This document shows, piece after piece, positions 50,832 to 59,439 of a stretch of 64,000 nucleotides of DNA. The stretch lies in assembly GCF_000374445.1 (NCBI RefSeq), contig NZ_KB894431.1, positions 1-64,000 on the forward strand, written 5' to 3'. The stretch is from Actinokineospora enzanensis DSM 44649. GTDB lineage: Bacteria > Actinomycetota > Actinomycetes > Mycobacteriales > Pseudonocardiaceae. The position numbers were made by a program, and so were the translations under genes. Within the stretch, counting starts at the first letter, position 1. Each line of letters begins with the position of its first letter. A model generated the notes under the pieces. The model ran no database searches. It was not told the origin of the DNA and was given only the letters and a program-made list of their open reading frames with translations.

Positions 50832-51505
50832 CAGAGGTTCCCGAACTCGGCGCGCAGGTCGGCCGCCGTGGCGCCCGCCTTGATCCGGTCCCGGATCGCG
50901 TTCTCCCGGTCGCACACCTCGCGGGCGGCGGCCAGCACCTGCTCGGCCGACTGCCGGGGCACCACGGCGATGCCGTTCTCGTCGGCCACCACGATGTCGC
51001 CCGGGTTGATCAGCTGACCGCCGAAGGACACCGGCACGTTCACCTGCACCGGCTCGACGCGGTCGTGCACGGCACCCGGGGACTGGCGGGGGACGACAGT
51101 GCGGTACCAGACCGGGAAGCCGATGTCCCGGATCTCGTCGACATCGCGCACCGCGCCGTCCACCAGCGCCCCGGCGATGCCGAACGTGTGCGAGACGGTC
51201 GCGGTGAGCCCGCCCCACATCGCGGTGGTGGCCACTCCGTGACAGGCCATCACCACGACGTCGCCCTCCTGCGCGCGGGCCAGGATCGGCAGCGTGTTCA
51301 CCCAGTCGTCGATCGACAGGTTGATCGTCAGCGCGGGCCCGGCCACCCGCTGTTCGCGCCGGACCACCTGCATGCCACCGATCGCGCCGTGCCTGCGCTG
51401 CGCGTCGGTGACCATGCAGCTCGGGCTGTACTCGGGCAGCAGTGCCCGGAAGCCGTCCACGACCTCCTGCGGCGGGCGCACGAAGTCGTTGTACACGGTG
51501 TCCAT
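50831..51505 (-). CDS. RraA-family aldolase/decarboxylase
   Basis: A 224-residue protein of the RraA/HMG-aldolase fold. It carries the metal-enzyme signature Gly-x20-Arg-Asp-x2-Glu: Gly in MWGGLTATV and the pair in VDGAVRDVDEI. That signature marks divalent-metal class II pyruvate aldolases and oxaloacetate decarboxylases rather than the RNase E inhibitor RraA. The later segment PVSFGGQLINPGDIVVADEN is also conserved. It could cleave or decarboxylate a 2-oxo acid or 4-hydroxy-2-oxo acid in the pathway. ATG 51505 has GAGGAG six bases upstream. Confidence 0.9.
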   Translation of the reverse strand: MDTVYNDFVRPPQEVVDGFRALLPEYSPSCMVTDAQRRHGAIGGMQVVRREQRVAGPALTINLSIDDWVNTLPILARAQEGDVVVMACHGVATTAMWGGLTATVSHTFGIAGALVDGAVRDVDEIRDIGFPVWYRTVVPRQSPGAVHDRVEPVQVNVPVSFGGQLINPGDIVVADENGIAVVPRQSAEQVLAAAREVCDRENAIRDRIKAGATAADLRAEFGNL

Positions 51506-51507
51506 GG

Positions 51508-53421
51508 TCATCTCCTCGGTGATCGTTGCGTGATGTGCGCGGCGAGCGCGGCGGCACTCAGGCCGTGTGCGTCGAGCACCTCGTCCGGTGCCCCACAGGC
51601 GGGCAGTTCGGTCAGGCCGAGCCCGCTGAACGTGGGCAGTCGCGGCAACCCGGATTCCAGCAGGCAGCGGGCGACCAGGTCGGCCTGCCCGCCGCGGGTG
51701 TAGTGGTTCTCCACCACGACAAGATGATCCGCCTCGGCGACCAGCCGGGCCAGCCACTCGGCGTCGACCCGGTTGAGCCAGGGCAGGTTGACCACGGTCA
51801 GGTCGGTGTCCAGCAGCTCGGCCGCGTGCAGCAGCTGGGGGATCACCACCGGGCCCGAGCCGATCGCCACGGTCCGGCCGCCCTGGCGCACGACCCGACC
51901 CCGGCCGAGCACGAGCGGCCCGACCGGCAGCGCCTCGGCCGCTTCCGGGACCGGCGTGCTGACCAGTCGCAGGTAGACACTGTGCGGCGAGTCGGCGCAG
52001 AACTCCACGGCGGCCACGGTCTCCGCGCTGTTGACCGGTTCGAGCACGACCAGGCCGGGGATCGCGCCGACCGCGCTGACGTCGCGGACCGCCTGGTGCG
52101 AGTGACCTGGCGCGGCCGGGAGCAGGCCCGCCAGCGAGCCAACGTAGACGACTTTCCGGTCCTCGGTCGCGTTGGTGTACATCTGCTCGTTGGGCCGTGC
52201 GTGCAGGAAGCAGGAGAACGAGTGCGCGAACGGTATGAGTCCGCGCGCGGCCATACCGCCCGCCATGGACACCATGTCCTGCTCGGCGATCCCGCATTCC
52301 ACGAAGCGGTCCGGGAGTTGCTCCTTGAACGGGATCAACCCGGTGTCCAGGACGAGATCCGCGTCCAGCGCGACGATCCGCTCGTCGACGGCGGCCCGCT
52401 CGGTCAGCGCCCGCCCGTACACCTCGGGCAGCCGCGGCCCCGACGGCCGGGCACCCGGCGTGTGCTCGACCACCGACAGCCGTACCGGATCCGCGCCGTG
52501 CCTGCGCAGGATCGCGTTCACCGAGGCCACCAGCTCCTCGTGCGCTTCGCGGTACGACCCGACATCCGGTGCGCCGCTGTGGAAGCGGTACATCCACTCG
52601 CCCTCGGGCATCGAGGTCGCCGCGAACACCGTCGCCCCGGCGCCCTTCACCGTGTCCGCGATGATCACCGCGGGCCGGGCGCCGAACTCCCGCTCGCGGC
52701 GGGCGAAGGCGGCTGCGAACTCCGGCGCCGAGTTGCCGTCGCAGCGCAGCACCGCCCAGCCGAAGGCGCGGAACTTCGCCTCCAGGTCGCCGAGATCACT
52801 GACGTCCCGGACCCAGGTGTCGGACTGGAGCTTGTTGTGGTCGACGACCACGGTGAGCTCGCCCATCTCCCGGTGCACCGCCCCGGCCAGCGCCTCCCAG
52901 TTCTGGCCCTCCTGCAGCTCCCCGTCCCCGGTGAGCAGGACGACCCGCCGCCGTCGCCCGGTGAGCCGGTCGCCCAGCACGAAACCCTTGGCACGGGAGA
53001 TCCCCATGCCAAGCGAACCGGTGTTGGCGTGCATGTGCGGGGTGCGCACGTCCGGGTGCCCCGGCAGGCCGCCCAGCCTGCGCAGCCGGTGCAGGTCCGC
53101 CTCGGGCAGCTGTCCGAGCGCGATCAGCGCGGCGTAGAGGCTGGGCGCGTCGTGCCCCTTGGAGGAGAAGTAGATGTCGCCGTCCGGGGCGAACGGCTCG
53201 TCCAGTCCCTCCAGCAGCAGCCAGGACACGATGTCGGCGGCGCTGAAGCTGGAGCCGATGTGCCCGGACCCGGCTCGCATCACGCTGTAGAGGGTGTTGA
53301 CGCGCACGGCGTCGGCGAACGCGCGGCACCGGTCGTGCCGGTCGGGCAGCGCCAGGATCGGCGCGAACGCCGTCGTCGGCACGAAGCCCAGCCGGACGGT
53401 GCCGCCGGGGGAGAGAGTCAT
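51508..53421 (-). CDS. Transketolase-like TPP enzyme, single chain
   Basis: A 637-residue TPP enzyme with both halves in one chain. The N-terminal half has GSGHIGSSFSAADI, SSKGHDAPSLYAAL, the TPP motif GDGELQEGQNWEAL and VVDHNKLQSD. The pyrimidine-domain half has the catalytic Glu in FVECGIAEQDMVSMAGG, then HSFSCFLHARPNEQ. The order suits the transketolase/DXS-like enzymes found in sugar and natural-product clusters. It would move a two-carbon unit between a ketose and an aldehyde, making a sugar backbone. ATG 53421 (GTGGAGA upstream) is preferred to an upstream frame. It lies 25 bp after the SDR gene. Confidence 0.92.
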   Translation of the reverse strand: MTLSPGGTVRLGFVPTTAFAPILALPDRHDRCRAFADAVRVNTLYSVMRAGSGHIGSSFSAADIVSWLLLEGLDEPFAPDGDIYFSSKGHDAPSLYAALIALGQLPEADLHRLRRLGGLPGHPDVRTPHMHANTGSLGMGISRAKGFVLGDRLTGRRRRVVLLTGDGELQEGQNWEALAGAVHREMGELTVVVDHNKLQSDTWVRDVSDLGDLEAKFRAFGWAVLRCDGNSAPEFAAAFARREREFGARPAVIIADTVKGAGATVFAATSMPEGEWMYRFHSGAPDVGSYREAHEELVASVNAILRRHGADPVRLSVVEHTPGARPSGPRLPEVYGRALTERAAVDERIVALDADLVLDTGLIPFKEQLPDRFVECGIAEQDMVSMAGGMAARGLIPFAHSFSCFLHARPNEQMYTNATEDRKVVYVGSLAGLLPAAPGHSHQAVRDVSAVGAIPGLVVLEPVNSAETVAAVEFCADSPHSVYLRLVSTPVPEAAEALPVGPLVLGRGRVVRQGGRTVAIGSGPVVIPQLLHAAELLDTDLTVVNLPWLNRVDAEWLARLVAEADHLVVVENHYTRGGQADLVARCLLESGLPRLPTFSGLGLTELPACGAPDEVLDAHGLSAAALAAHITQRSPRR

Positions 53422-53446
53422 TGTGTCTCCACGGGAAGTCGCGGGC

Positions 53447-54250
53447 TCACCAGCAGACATAGCCACCGTCGACCATCAGCTCGGTGCCGGTGACGTAGCT
53501 GCTCAGGTCCGAGGCGAGGAACAGCAGCGGGCCGGTCAGGTCGGCGGGCAGCGCCATCCGCCGCAGCGGCACCCGGTCGGTGAACTTGGCGCGGAATCGC
53601 TCGTCCTGACCGCCGAGGACCCCGCCGGGGGACAGCGTGTTCACGCGCAGCCCGAGCGGGCCCCACAGGGCGGCCAGGTACCTGGTCAGCGCGGCCACCC
53701 CGGCCTTGGACATGCCGTAGGCGGGCGGCTTGAGGAACGGCGGGTCCACCGGGAGGTGCTCGTACAGCCGGGGGTCCGGCGCCATGCCCGCGTAGAGCGA
53801 GCCGATGTTGATGACCGACCCGGTGCCCCGGCGGGCCATCTCCGCGCCGAACACCTGGCACATCCGCAGCGTGCCCAGCGCGTTGACCTCCAGCACCGCT
53901 CCGGAGACCTCGTCCGGGATGTCGTCGAAGCGCCAGCTGCCACCGGTGGCCGACGGGGGCGAGTCGATGCCCGCGTTGTTGACCAGAACGGCGGGTGCGC
54001 CGACCCGGCCGAGGCACTCGGCCAGTGCCGCGCGCACGCTCGCCCGGTCGGTGACGTCGGCCCGCAGCAGGTGGAACCGGGTCGCGTCGTGCTCGCCGAG
54101 CACCTCGCCGAGCGCGGCGGGGATCTCCTCGGCCAGGTCGATGCCGACCACCTCGGCGCCCGCGCCAAGCAGCGCCTCGGTCCACACCGGACCGAGGCGC
54201 CCCAGCACCCCGGTCACCACGGCGACCCGGCCGTCCAGACTGATCCGCAT
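53447..54250 (-). CDS. SDR-family oxidoreductase in the NeuB operon
   Basis: A 267-residue classical SDR: cofactor motif VTGVLGRLGPVWTEAL, VLVNNAGIDSPPSATGG, VINIGSLYAGMAPD, catalytic pair in PAYGMSKAGVAAL, and a C-terminal GTELMVDGGYVCW. The IxSLYAG and YGMSK pattern resembles the SDRs that sit next to NeuB homologues in nonulosonate-type gene clusters (for example PtmA-like proteins); I recall this link and could not check it. Its ATG overlaps the NeuB stop (TGATG), so their products are probably made in fixed ratio. Confidence 0.9.
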   Translation of the reverse strand: MRISLDGRVAVVTGVLGRLGPVWTEALLGAGAEVVGIDLAEEIPAALGEVLGEHDATRFHLLRADVTDRASVRAALAECLGRVGAPAVLVNNAGIDSPPSATGGSWRFDDIPDEVSGAVLEVNALGTLRMCQVFGAEMARRGTGSVINIGSLYAGMAPDPRLYEHLPVDPPFLKPPAYGMSKAGVAALTRYLAALWGPLGLRVNTLSPGGVLGGQDERFRAKFTDRVPLRRMALPADLTGPLLFLASDLSSYVTGTELMVDGGYVCW

Positions 54251-55302
54251 CAGCCGAGACCGTCGAGCCGGATGTCCGCGTCGGCGGCCAGCGCGGCCAC
54301 CAGCGGGCGGCCGAGCACCTGCGGCAGCAGGTGCGGGCGCAGACCGTCACCCGGGGACTTGATCGCCACGTCGGCCTCGGTGAGCACGTGCCCGGCGGGC
54401 AGGTCCCGGGCCGCCACGAGCTTCTTGGCCATCTTGCGCATCGCGGGCAGCTCCTCGGTCAGGTGCCGCTTGACCGGCGAGCCCAGGCTGAGCCGGGTGC
54501 GGGCCAGGCCGTCCACCAGCGCGCTGAGATGCTGTGCCTCCAGCGAGAAGTGGTGGTCGCTGCCGGGCCGGGCCCGGTCCAGTGTGACGTGCTTCTCCAC
54601 CACCCTGGCGCCGAGCGCGTAGGCGACCCAGCTGGACTCGACCTCCAGGTCGTGTGCCGAGAAACCCGCGACGACGCCGTCGAACTCGCGGCGGAATGTG
54701 TCGATGACCGACAGGTTGAGCTGTTCCGGGGTGGCCGGGTAGACGGCCGTGCACTGGAGAAGCGCGAGCTGTCGATTGATCGGGAGAATGGTGTCGACGG
54801 CGCGCCGGACATCATCCATGTCGGCGCCGCCGGTGCTCACGATCAATGGTTTACCGGCGGCCGCCGCATAGGTGAGCAGCGGCGTGTTCGTGAGATCACC
54901 GGACGCCATTTTGATCGCCGGGACGTCGAGATCGACGAGGAAGTCGACGCTGTCCCTGTCGAATGCGGTGGAAAAGAAGTCGATGCCCAGCTCGGCGGCC
55001 AGGCCGGTCAGGTGGACGTACTCCGCGCGGCCGAACTCAAGTGTTTCCCGGTGCTTGCCGTAGGTGGGGCCGAAGCTGTTGCGGCCCACGTAGGGCTCGT
55101 CGAACATGTGCCGGGTGAACAGTGTCCGGTTGCTGCGTTTCTGCAGCTTGACCGCGCTGGCGCCGGCCTTGGCGGCCATGTGGAAGAGCTCCTCGGCGCG
55201 CGCCAGCTCGCCCTCGTGGTTGTGCCCGATCTCGGCGATCACATATGCATCGGAGTAATCGTCGACGATGCGGTCGCCAATGACGATTTTACGCTCGGAC
55301 AT
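54250..55302 (-). CDS. NeuB-family synthase (PEP plus aldose condensation)
   Basis: A 350-residue sialic-acid-synthase-type enzyme. Members join phosphoenolpyruvate with an aldose to give a 3-deoxy-2-keto acid. The TIM barrel (about 1-265) shows YVIAEIGHNHEGELARAEEL, AVKLQKRSNRTLFTRHMF, DFFSTAFDRDSVDFL, KMASGDLTNTPLL, CTAVYPATPEQLN and EKHVTLDRARPGSDHHFSLE. The C-terminal 65 residues form a SAF/antifreeze-like domain (LPAGHVLTEADVAIKSPGDG). No CMP-sugar synthetase or glycosyltransferase is present, so the product is probably not for glycan decoration. First gene of the leftward operon; GGGGAGGA precedes the ATG. Confidence 0.93.
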   Translation of the reverse strand: MSERKIVIGDRIVDDYSDAYVIAEIGHNHEGELARAEELFHMAAKAGASAVKLQKRSNRTLFTRHMFDEPYVGRNSFGPTYGKHRETLEFGRAEYVHLTGLAAELGIDFFSTAFDRDSVDFLVDLDVPAIKMASGDLTNTPLLTYAAAAGKPLIVSTGGADMDDVRRAVDTILPINRQLALLQCTAVYPATPEQLNLSVIDTFRREFDGVVAGFSAHDLEVESSWVAYALGARVVEKHVTLDRARPGSDHHFSLEAQHLSALVDGLARTRLSLGSPVKRHLTEELPAMRKMAKKLVAARDLPAGHVLTEADVAIKSPGDGLRPHLLPQVLGRPLVAALAADADIRLDGLG

Positions 55303-55679
55303 AGTAGGGCAATCCTCCCCAGATCGCACTGAAAATGAACGCGAAAGGTTGACCCGGCGGGTTCGGGCCCGTCGGGTCTCGCGCAGCCGAGTCGCTGCTT
55401 TGATGTATTGAAAGCCTACCCTCCCCCTGAGTGCTAGGCTAGCATGCAGTTTGCCGGTGAACGCGGTCTTTGTCCAGAGGCTTGAGTCCGGAGGCTCGCA
55501 GTCGAGGGGTCATGCAAAGGCCATCGTGTTGCCTGGACCGCACTACGGTCCTTTGAAAGGGCGGCGCGGGCGTTCGTCCGCCCCCAAGGCGGGTCTCCGT
55601 TTACTCCGAGCGGGCTAGACGTTTTTCCGAACGGGCTAGCGGCGAGCCGCTCTCGACGTCGAAGGAACCACGGAACGTA
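55303..55679. promoter_or_regulatory. Divergent promoter region of the NeuB / ATP-grasp cluster
   Basis: 377 bp between the two gene sets. It holds a 13-bp inverted repeat TGCTAG-G-CTAGCA (55432-55444), a 6-bp hairpin GGACCG-CACTA-CGGTCC near 55535, a GGGCGG...CCGCCC stem just after it (about 55559-55585), and two direct repeats CCGA(G/A)CGGGCTAG at 55606-55618 and 55627-55639, 21 bp apart. Direct repeats at two helical turns are typical of activator sites (for example SARP-type). No regulator gene is in the cluster, so control may come from elsewhere. Confidence 0.6.
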
Positions 55680-56942
55680 ATGAGTGTCGTACTGCTGCAC
55701 ACCACGAACCCGAGCCGCCGTCCGCACGTGACGCGGGTGCGGGACTACTGCCGCGCGCACGGCGAGCGGCTGCTGATCGTGATGAAGGACCCGACCTGGG
55801 AGGTCGACTTCGCCGACCGTGTGGTGTCCGCCGACACCACGAGCATCGAGCAGACGCTGACCGCGGTACGCGCGCTGGCCGCGCAGGAGCGCGAGCCGGT
55901 GCGCGGGGTGCTGACGTTCGTCGAGCAGAGCGTGCCCGCCGCCGCGGCCGTGGCCGCCGAGCTGGGACTGCCCTGTGTCGACGAACGGGCGGCCTACCTG
56001 GCCAGGGACAAGTTCGCGATGCGGTCGGCCTTCGCCGCGGTCGGGCTGGACCAGCCGCGGTTCGAGCTGGCCGCGAGCCTGGCGCAGGCACGCGAGGTGG
56101 CGACCCGCGTCGGATACCCGCTGATCCTCAAACCGTTGATCGGCGCGGGGAGCAAGTACGTGCGCCGGGTCGACGGCGACGCCGAGCTGGCCGAGCACTT
56201 CGACGCGATCCGCCGCGGCGCCTGGGACGGGTTCAGCCACGACCCGCTGTACGAGCGCACGGCGGAGCGATACGACCGGGCAATCCTGCTTGAGGAGTAC
56301 ATTCCGGGCAGCGAGATCAGCGTCGAGTCCGTGGTGCGCGCGGGACGGACCGAGGTACTCGCGGTGCACGACAAGCCGTTGCCCATGGAAGGACCGTTCT
56401 TCTACGAGGTCTACTTCAGCACGCCGAGCAGGCTGCCCGCCGAGCTCGTGCGGCGGATCGGCGAGGCCACCGCCGCCGCCAACTCCGCGCTGGGGATCGG
56501 TATCGGCGCCACGCACACCGAGTTCCGGGTCACTGCGGCGGGCCGCGCGGTGATCCTGGAGACGGCGGCCAGGCTCGGTGGGGCGGCGGTCTACCAGTCG
56601 GTGCTGCGGAGCACCGGTGTGGACATGGTCACGGTGCTGCTGGACCTGGCCACCGGCCGGGACACCGATCTGACCGTGCGGGACTCGCCGACGCCGACCG
56701 GTTTCTACCGGATCTACGCCGAGCGGGCCGGGGAGCTGGCGCGGTTCCACGGCGTCGAGCGCTACGAGCAGGACCCGCGGGTCAGCGAGATCGCGCTCTA
56801 CCACGGGGTCGGGGACCGTATCCTGATCGCCCCGCAGCTGTCCGGCGCGCACGGGCACGTGGTGTTCTCCGCCGCCGGTATGGACGATCTCGACGAGGTC
56901 TGTGCCGAACTGCGCCGCGAGATCCGGGTGGAGGTGCGATGA
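55680..56942 (+). CDS. ATP-grasp ligase 1
   Basis: 420 residues. An N-terminal small-domain region (SVVLLHTTNPSRRPHVTRV) precedes an ATP-grasp fold: DKFAMRSAFAAVGLDQPRF, YPLILKPLIGAGSKYVRRV (nucleotide Lys and Gly loop), LLEEYIPGSEISVESVV, and the metal segment VILETAARLGGAAVYQSVL. Similar proteins form amide bonds by activating a carboxylate as an acyl phosphate (L-amino-acid ligases, biotin-carboxylase relatives). The metal motif reads E-T-A-A-R rather than E-x-N-x-R. First rightward gene; its stop overlaps the next ATG (ATGA). Confidence 0.88.
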   Translation: MSVVLLHTTNPSRRPHVTRVRDYCRAHGERLLIVMKDPTWEVDFADRVVSADTTSIEQTLTAVRALAAQEREPVRGVLTFVEQSVPAAAAVAAELGLPCVDERAAYLARDKFAMRSAFAAVGLDQPRFELAASLAQAREVATRVGYPLILKPLIGAGSKYVRRVDGDAELAEHFDAIRRGAWDGFSHDPLYERTAERYDRAILLEEYIPGSEISVESVVRAGRTEVLAVHDKPLPMEGPFFYEVYFSTPSRLPAELVRRIGEATAAANSALGIGIGATHTEFRVTAAGRAVILETAARLGGAAVYQSVLRSTGVDMVTVLLDLATGRDTDLTVRDSPTPTGFYRIYAERAGELARFHGVERYEQDPRVSEIALYHGVGDRILIAPQLSGAHGHVVFSAAGMDDLDEVCAELRREIRVEVR

Positions 56943-58153
56943 GGTACCTGGTGCTCAACCGCACGCCGCTGGCCGACCGGCACTTTCCGGCCTGGCTCGG
57001 CGAGGACAACCGGGCGGTGCTGATCACCGCGGCCGACGCGGTGTCGGACCCCGCGCAGCTGGCAGGCTACGAGCACACCACCGTGCTGGACGACTTCCAC
57101 TTCAACCCGGCGGTGGAGCTGGCGGCGCTGCGCCTGCACGAGCGGTTCGGCTTCGACCGGGTCATCTCGCTGTCCGAATTCGACCTGCTTCGGGCGGCTC
57201 GGCTGCGCGAGCTGTTCGGCGTGCCCGGCCAGGACGTGGCAGGCGCGCGGGCGTTCCGGGACAAGTTGTGGATGAAGGAACTTCTCGGTGCGGCAGGTAT
57301 TCCGTTGGTGCCTTTCGCCCCTGTCGCACACCTCGCGGATGTGCTCGGTTTCATCGACCGACACGGCTACCCGGTGGTGGTGAAACCGCGCCGTGGCGGT
57401 GGTTCCGAGGGCGTGCACGTGCTGCGTGACGAGACCGAGCTGCTCGGCTATGTCGCGGAGACCCGTGAACTGGGCACGGACGACGGCGCCCAGTTGCTTG
57501 TGGAGTCCTACCTTGAGCACGAGCTGTTCCACGTGGATGGGATCACCGTGCGTGGCGAGGTGCGGCTGATGTGGCCGTCCTCACAGGGCACGACCTCCTG
57601 CCTGGACCTGCTCGGCGGGACGGCCCTGCGCAGCGCCCTGCTGGATCCCGACGACCCGCTTCTGGGACCATTGCGCGAGTTGACCGGTCGCGCTCTCGCC
57701 GTGCTGCCCACGCCGGAGATCTCCATGTTCCACGCCGAGGTGTTCCACAGTGAACGGCATGGCCTGGTGTTCAACGAGATCGCCTGCAGAATGGGCGGCG
57801 GAATGATCGAGTGGATGTTGCGGCGCGGGTTCGGCATCACGCTGCCCGAGGTGTACGTACGAGCGCTCGCGGACAATTCGCCACCGGAATTCGACCCGGT
57901 CCCGATCGAACAGGCCGGGCTGGCGCTCGTCCCGCCGCGACCCGGAATGCTGATGAGCATTCCGGCCGAGTGCCCGACGGCCGGGATCGTCGACTACCGG
58001 CCCGGCGCCGAGGTGGGGACCCGGCTGGCCGCGCCGCGCAACAGCATGGACAAGATCGCGTTCCTGTTGGCAGCCGGTTCCACCCGGGTCGAGGTGGAGA
58101 AGTCGTTGGACGGCGCAGTGGACTGGTTCCAGCGCACCGTGGAGATCGGGTAG
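56939..58153 (+). CDS. ATP-grasp ligase 2
   Basis: 404 residues. The N-terminal region (MRYLVLNRTPLADRHFPAWL) differs from ligase 1. The ATP-grasp core shows RDKLWMKELLGAAGIPLVPF, HGYPVVVKPRRGGGSEGVHV, LLVESYLEHELFHVDGITV and the metal segment VFNEIACRMGGGMIEWML. It resembles carboxylate-amine ligases of secondary metabolism more than purine or cell-wall enzymes. Low similarity to its neighbours means it probably makes a different bond. It overlaps ligase 1 and is followed by 23 bp before ligase 3. Confidence 0.88.
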   Translation: MRYLVLNRTPLADRHFPAWLGEDNRAVLITAADAVSDPAQLAGYEHTTVLDDFHFNPAVELAALRLHERFGFDRVISLSEFDLLRAARLRELFGVPGQDVAGARAFRDKLWMKELLGAAGIPLVPFAPVAHLADVLGFIDRHGYPVVVKPRRGGGSEGVHVLRDETELLGYVAETRELGTDDGAQLLVESYLEHELFHVDGITVRGEVRLMWPSSQGTTSCLDLLGGTALRSALLDPDDPLLGPLRELTGRALAVLPTPEISMFHAEVFHSERHGLVFNEIACRMGGGMIEWMLRRGFGITLPEVYVRALADNSPPEFDPVPIEQAGLALVPPRPGMLMSIPAECPTAGIVDYRPGAEVGTRLAAPRNSMDKIAFLLAAGSTRVEVEKSLDGAVDWFQRTVEIG

Positions 58154-58176
58154 CGCCCGGACAGATTGGATCACCA

Positions 58177-59439
58177 GTGCAGTCCATGCCAGACGGTCCG
58201 ATGCACCTGCTGGTGCTCGGCGACGAGCGCGAGATCATCGAGTTCGCCCGCACACTGCGCACCGAGCTGCGCACCTCGGTGCTGTGCCTGCCCGCCGACG
58301 CGCGCAAGCACCCGAAGACCGAGGAACACCGCAGGGTGTTCGTGCTCCCCGAGGGCACGCCGCTCGCGGAGTGGGTGGCGGTCGGGCGGTTCATCCACGA
58401 GCGGGAGCCGGTCGACGGCATCGTCTGCTTCAACGAGACCGGCCAGGAGGCCGCCGCCGCGATCGCGGCCGCGCTCGGCCTGCCCTGGCACCCGCCGGAC
58501 ACGGTGCGGGCGGTCGACGACAAGCGCCTGATGCGCGAACGCCTCGCCGAGCACGGGGTCGACCGCACCGGCTACCTGGACTCGCCGACGCCGGAGCAGA
58601 TCGTGGCCTTCGCCGAGCGCGTGGGCTACCCGCTGATCTGCAAGCCCGTCGACGGGGTCGGCAGCCACGGCGTGGTACGCCTCGACCGCGCCGAGGACAT
58701 CGCAGCGTGTCTGGACCGGGCGCGCTCGGGGGCGGTGGAACTGGGCGGCAGCAAGGTGATGGTGGAGAAGTTCCACGTGGGCGAGGAGTTCAGCGTCGAG
58801 AGCTTCAGCGAGGACGGCGAGCACCTTCCCCTGTGCATCACCAAGAAGTATTTGCTTCCCGGCACCTTTGTGGAACTGGGACACGTGCTGCCCGCGCCGG
58901 TGAGCGAGCAACGCGCGGAGCGGATCGGCGCGGCGGTCGTCGCCGCGCTGACCGCGCTGGGGATCCGCCACGGCGTCACGCACACCGAGGTCATCGCCAC
59001 CGAGGACGGGGTGCACATCGTCGAGACGCACCTGCGGCAGGGCGGCGACCGCATCCCGTACCTGCTGGCAGGCGCCCGCGAGGTGGACATCGTGCCCGCG
59101 CTGGCGCGGCAGTCCCTCGGCCTGCCCGCGCTGGAGGACCTGCGCGGCCAGGTGGACAAGGCCGCGACGGGTCGGTACGCGGCGATCTGGTACGCCACAC
59201 CGGACACCACCGGCAAGATCACCGAGGTGTGCGGCGAGCAGGAGGCCCGGGACCGGCCCGGTGTGCGCGAGGTGACGGTTCGCAAGAGCGCGGGGGACTT
59301 CCTGTCCGGCATCACCTCCTCCAGCGCGCGCCCCGCCTGGGTCTGGGCTGTCGGCGACACCGCCGAGGAGGCGCTGGCCACCGCGCAGCAGGCCGTGCGC
59401 GCGGTGCGGTTCGTGGTCGGTGAGTCCGATGCTGACTGA
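58177..59439 (+). CDS. ATP-grasp ligase 3
   Basis: About 420 residues. It starts MHLLVLGDEREIIEFARTLR after a short lead. The core has DKRLMRERLAEHGVDRTGYL, YPLICKPVDGVGSHGVVRLD, MVEKFHVGEEFSVESFSEDG and the metal segment VHIVETHLRQGGDRIPYLL. The E-x-H-x-R form of the metal motif is seen in L-amino-acid ligases of the BacD type. GTG 58177 is the longest sensible start; ATG 58186 and ATG 58201 are alternatives. Its stop overlaps the transporter gene. It may complete a peptide or amide chain begun by ligases 1 and 2. Confidence 0.88.
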   Translation: MQSMPDGPMHLLVLGDEREIIEFARTLRTELRTSVLCLPADARKHPKTEEHRRVFVLPEGTPLAEWVAVGRFIHEREPVDGIVCFNETGQEAAAAIAAALGLPWHPPDTVRAVDDKRLMRERLAEHGVDRTGYLDSPTPEQIVAFAERVGYPLICKPVDGVGSHGVVRLDRAEDIAACLDRARSGAVELGGSKVMVEKFHVGEEFSVESFSEDGEHLPLCITKKYLLPGTFVELGHVLPAPVSEQRAERIGAAVVAALTALGIRHGVTHTEVIATEDGVHIVETHLRQGGDRIPYLLAGAREVDIVPALARQSLGLPALEDLRGQVDKAATGRYAAIWYATPDTTGKITEVCGEQEARDRPGVREVTVRKSAGDFLSGITSSSARPAWVWAVGDTAEEALATAQQAVRAVRFVVGESDAD

